From Candidatus Synoicihabitans palmerolidicus (GTDB lineage: Bacteria; Verrucomicrobiota; Verrucomicrobiia; Opitutales; Opitutaceae), in NCBI GenBank assembly GCA_020809425.1, contig JAGGDC010000001.1, positions 558,001-622,000 of the forward strand: a stretch of 64,000 nucleotides of DNA. Direction: 5' to 3'. This document shows positions 62,749 to 64,000 of this stretch, piece by piece. Positions within the stretch are counted from its first letter, which is position 1; each line of letters starts with the position of its first letter. Made by a program: the position numbers and the translations under genes. Below the pieces are notes generated by a model. The model did no database searches, was not told where the DNA came from, and saw only the letters and a list, made by a program, of their open reading frames with translations.

Positions 62749-63849
62749 TCAAGTGCCGTCGGTGGGGGCACGGGCCGATTTTTGGGCGAGTTGATGCTGC
62801 ACTTGGGCACCGATGCTGAAAAATACTTGAGCGGCCTCGCCGGTGGGATCAGTGACGACGATAGGTTTGCCCGCGTCCCCACTTTCGCGAATCTCGGGAA
62901 TCAGTGGAACTTGACCGAGAAGGGTAGTGCCAAGGCGATCGGCGGTGATTGCGCCGCCACCTTGTCCAAACAGGTGGTGTTTAATACCGGTGGGATCCGT
63001 GAAAAAGCTCATGTTTTCGGCGACGCCGAGGAGGGGGACGTTGACCTTTTGGAACATGAGACCGCCCTTGCGAGCGATGTTGGTGGCGGCGAGTTGGGGC
63101 GTGGTGACCAGCACGGCACCGTCGAGGGAGATCGTTTGTACGAGGGACAGTTGCGCGTCACCGGTGCCAGGAGGCAGGTCTATGAGAAGCACGTCAAGTT
63201 CGCCCCACTTCACGTTTTGAACGAACTGTTGCACGGTCTTCATGAGCATGGGACCACGCCAAACGACCGGAGTGTTGTCATCGATGAGGAAGCCCATGCT
63301 CATGACCTTGACCCCATGGGTTTCCATGGGGACGAGCAGCTCGCCATCGACTTGGGGGCGGCCGGAGAGGCCGATCATGAGGGGCACGCTGGGACCGTAA
63401 ATATCGCAATCCATGAGGCCCACGCGGCCGGGGCGGCCGGCTTCGCTCAGGGGCTTGGCGAGGGCGCAGGCAAGGTTGACGGCAAAGGTGCTTTTGCCGA
63501 CGCCCCCTTTACCGGAGGCGATGGCCACGGCGTGTTTGATTTTGGCGTGAGCGGAGTTGGTGGCGTTACCGGCTAGATTGCCGCCGCCGGCGGGAGCAGG
63601 AGTTTTGGGCGCGGAGACGGCGACATCGATGATGGTTTCCTTCACCTCGGGAAGCGCGTTGATGCAGGCCTCGACCTCGCGCTTGAGTTGCAGCGGAGTT
63701 TTCGGGTCGTTGGTGGTCAGCGCCAGAGAGATCTTGACGGTACCTTCAACAAAAGTGGCGGAGCGCACGATGCCGAATGACACGATATCGCGGCTAAAAC
63801 CGGGATATTTGATCTGCTTGAGCTGTTCCTTGATGGCTTCGGGAGTCAC
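62749..63849 (-). CDS. Mrp/NBP35 (ApbC) family iron-sulfur cluster carrier ATPase
   Basis: AIASGKGGVGKSTFAVNLACALAKPL...VGLMDCDIYGPSVPLMIGLSGRPQVDG...VMSMGFLIDDNTPVVWRGPMLMKTVQQFVQNVKWGELDVLLIDLPPGTGDAQLSLVQT. Confidence 0.95.
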   Translation of the reverse strand: MTPEAIKEQLKQIKYPGFSRDIVSFGIVRSATFVEGTVKISLALTTNDPKTPLQLKREVEACINALPEVKETIIDVAVSAPKTPAPAGGGNLAGNATNSAHAKIKHAVAIASGKGGVGKSTFAVNLACALAKPLSEAGRPGRVGLMDCDIYGPSVPLMIGLSGRPQVDGELLVPMETHGVKVMSMGFLIDDNTPVVWRGPMLMKTVQQFVQNVKWGELDVLLIDLPPGTGDAQLSLVQTISLDGAVLVTTPQLAATNIARKGGLMFQKVNVPLLGVAENMSFFTDPTGIKHHLFGQGGGAITADRLGTTLLGQVPLIPEIRESGDAGKPIVVTDPTGEAAQVFFSIGAQVQHQLAQKSARAPTDGT

Positions 63850-64000
63850 AGTGTAGAAAATTGTTGGGAACGAAGATGGACCGAAAGGGGTTCATCGTTG
63901 TTGAGTTGGTGCACCCTGTAAATAGGAATGCCCGTAAACTCGTCCCTTCTTCGTTAGGCACAATTTTTTGTCATGCCACGTATTCGTTTTCTTTGTCTTT

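Noticed and set aside
1-64000. CRISPR arrays, rRNA operons, prophage modules
   Set aside because: No regularly spaced repeats, rRNA-like sequence or phage structural genes were recognised by eye.

Overview
GC-rich window that reads as Verrucomicrobiota/Opitutaceae-like, judged from protein content only. Left part (about 1-14.4 kb): metX (cut by the window edge), a broken gamma-glutamyltransferase, a TetR-OMF-MFP-RND efflux cluster, rpmH-rnpA-yidD-yidC, yebC, a phosphoesterase and a YgjP-like metallopeptidase. Middle (about 14.4-19.6 kb): IS3 and IS30 elements, a perfect 56-bp palindrome, and a cytidylyltransferase / CDP-alcohol phosphatidyltransferase pair. From about 19.7 to 59.1 kb: a large plant-polysaccharide (pectin-like) utilisation region with GH28 x2, PL1-type pectate lyases x2, GH43, GH2, GH29, GH5-like x2, a trehalase/GH63-like enzyme, DUF6807/PmoA, DUF5060, DUF3826, DUF2264, an SSS symporter, a 2-hydroxyacid dehydrogenase, a LacI regulator and TonB receptors. 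Right end: a DruA(DUF4338)-ISAs1 transposase element, rpmG and an Mrp/ApbC ATPase. Main observations: (1) a group II intron whose ends I can place at 43492..45415 because removing it restores the N-terminus of a GH5 gene on the opposite strand; (2) an ISAs1-type element carrying a DruA-like domain, inserted into a roughly 165-bp repeat that has a second, uninterrupted copy 40 kb away; (3) frameshifts and nonsense codons throughout the accessory genes while the likely essential genes are intact, together with at least six mobile elements. This could be real genome decay or an unpolished assembly. No CRISPR array, rRNA or convincing tRNA was seen.
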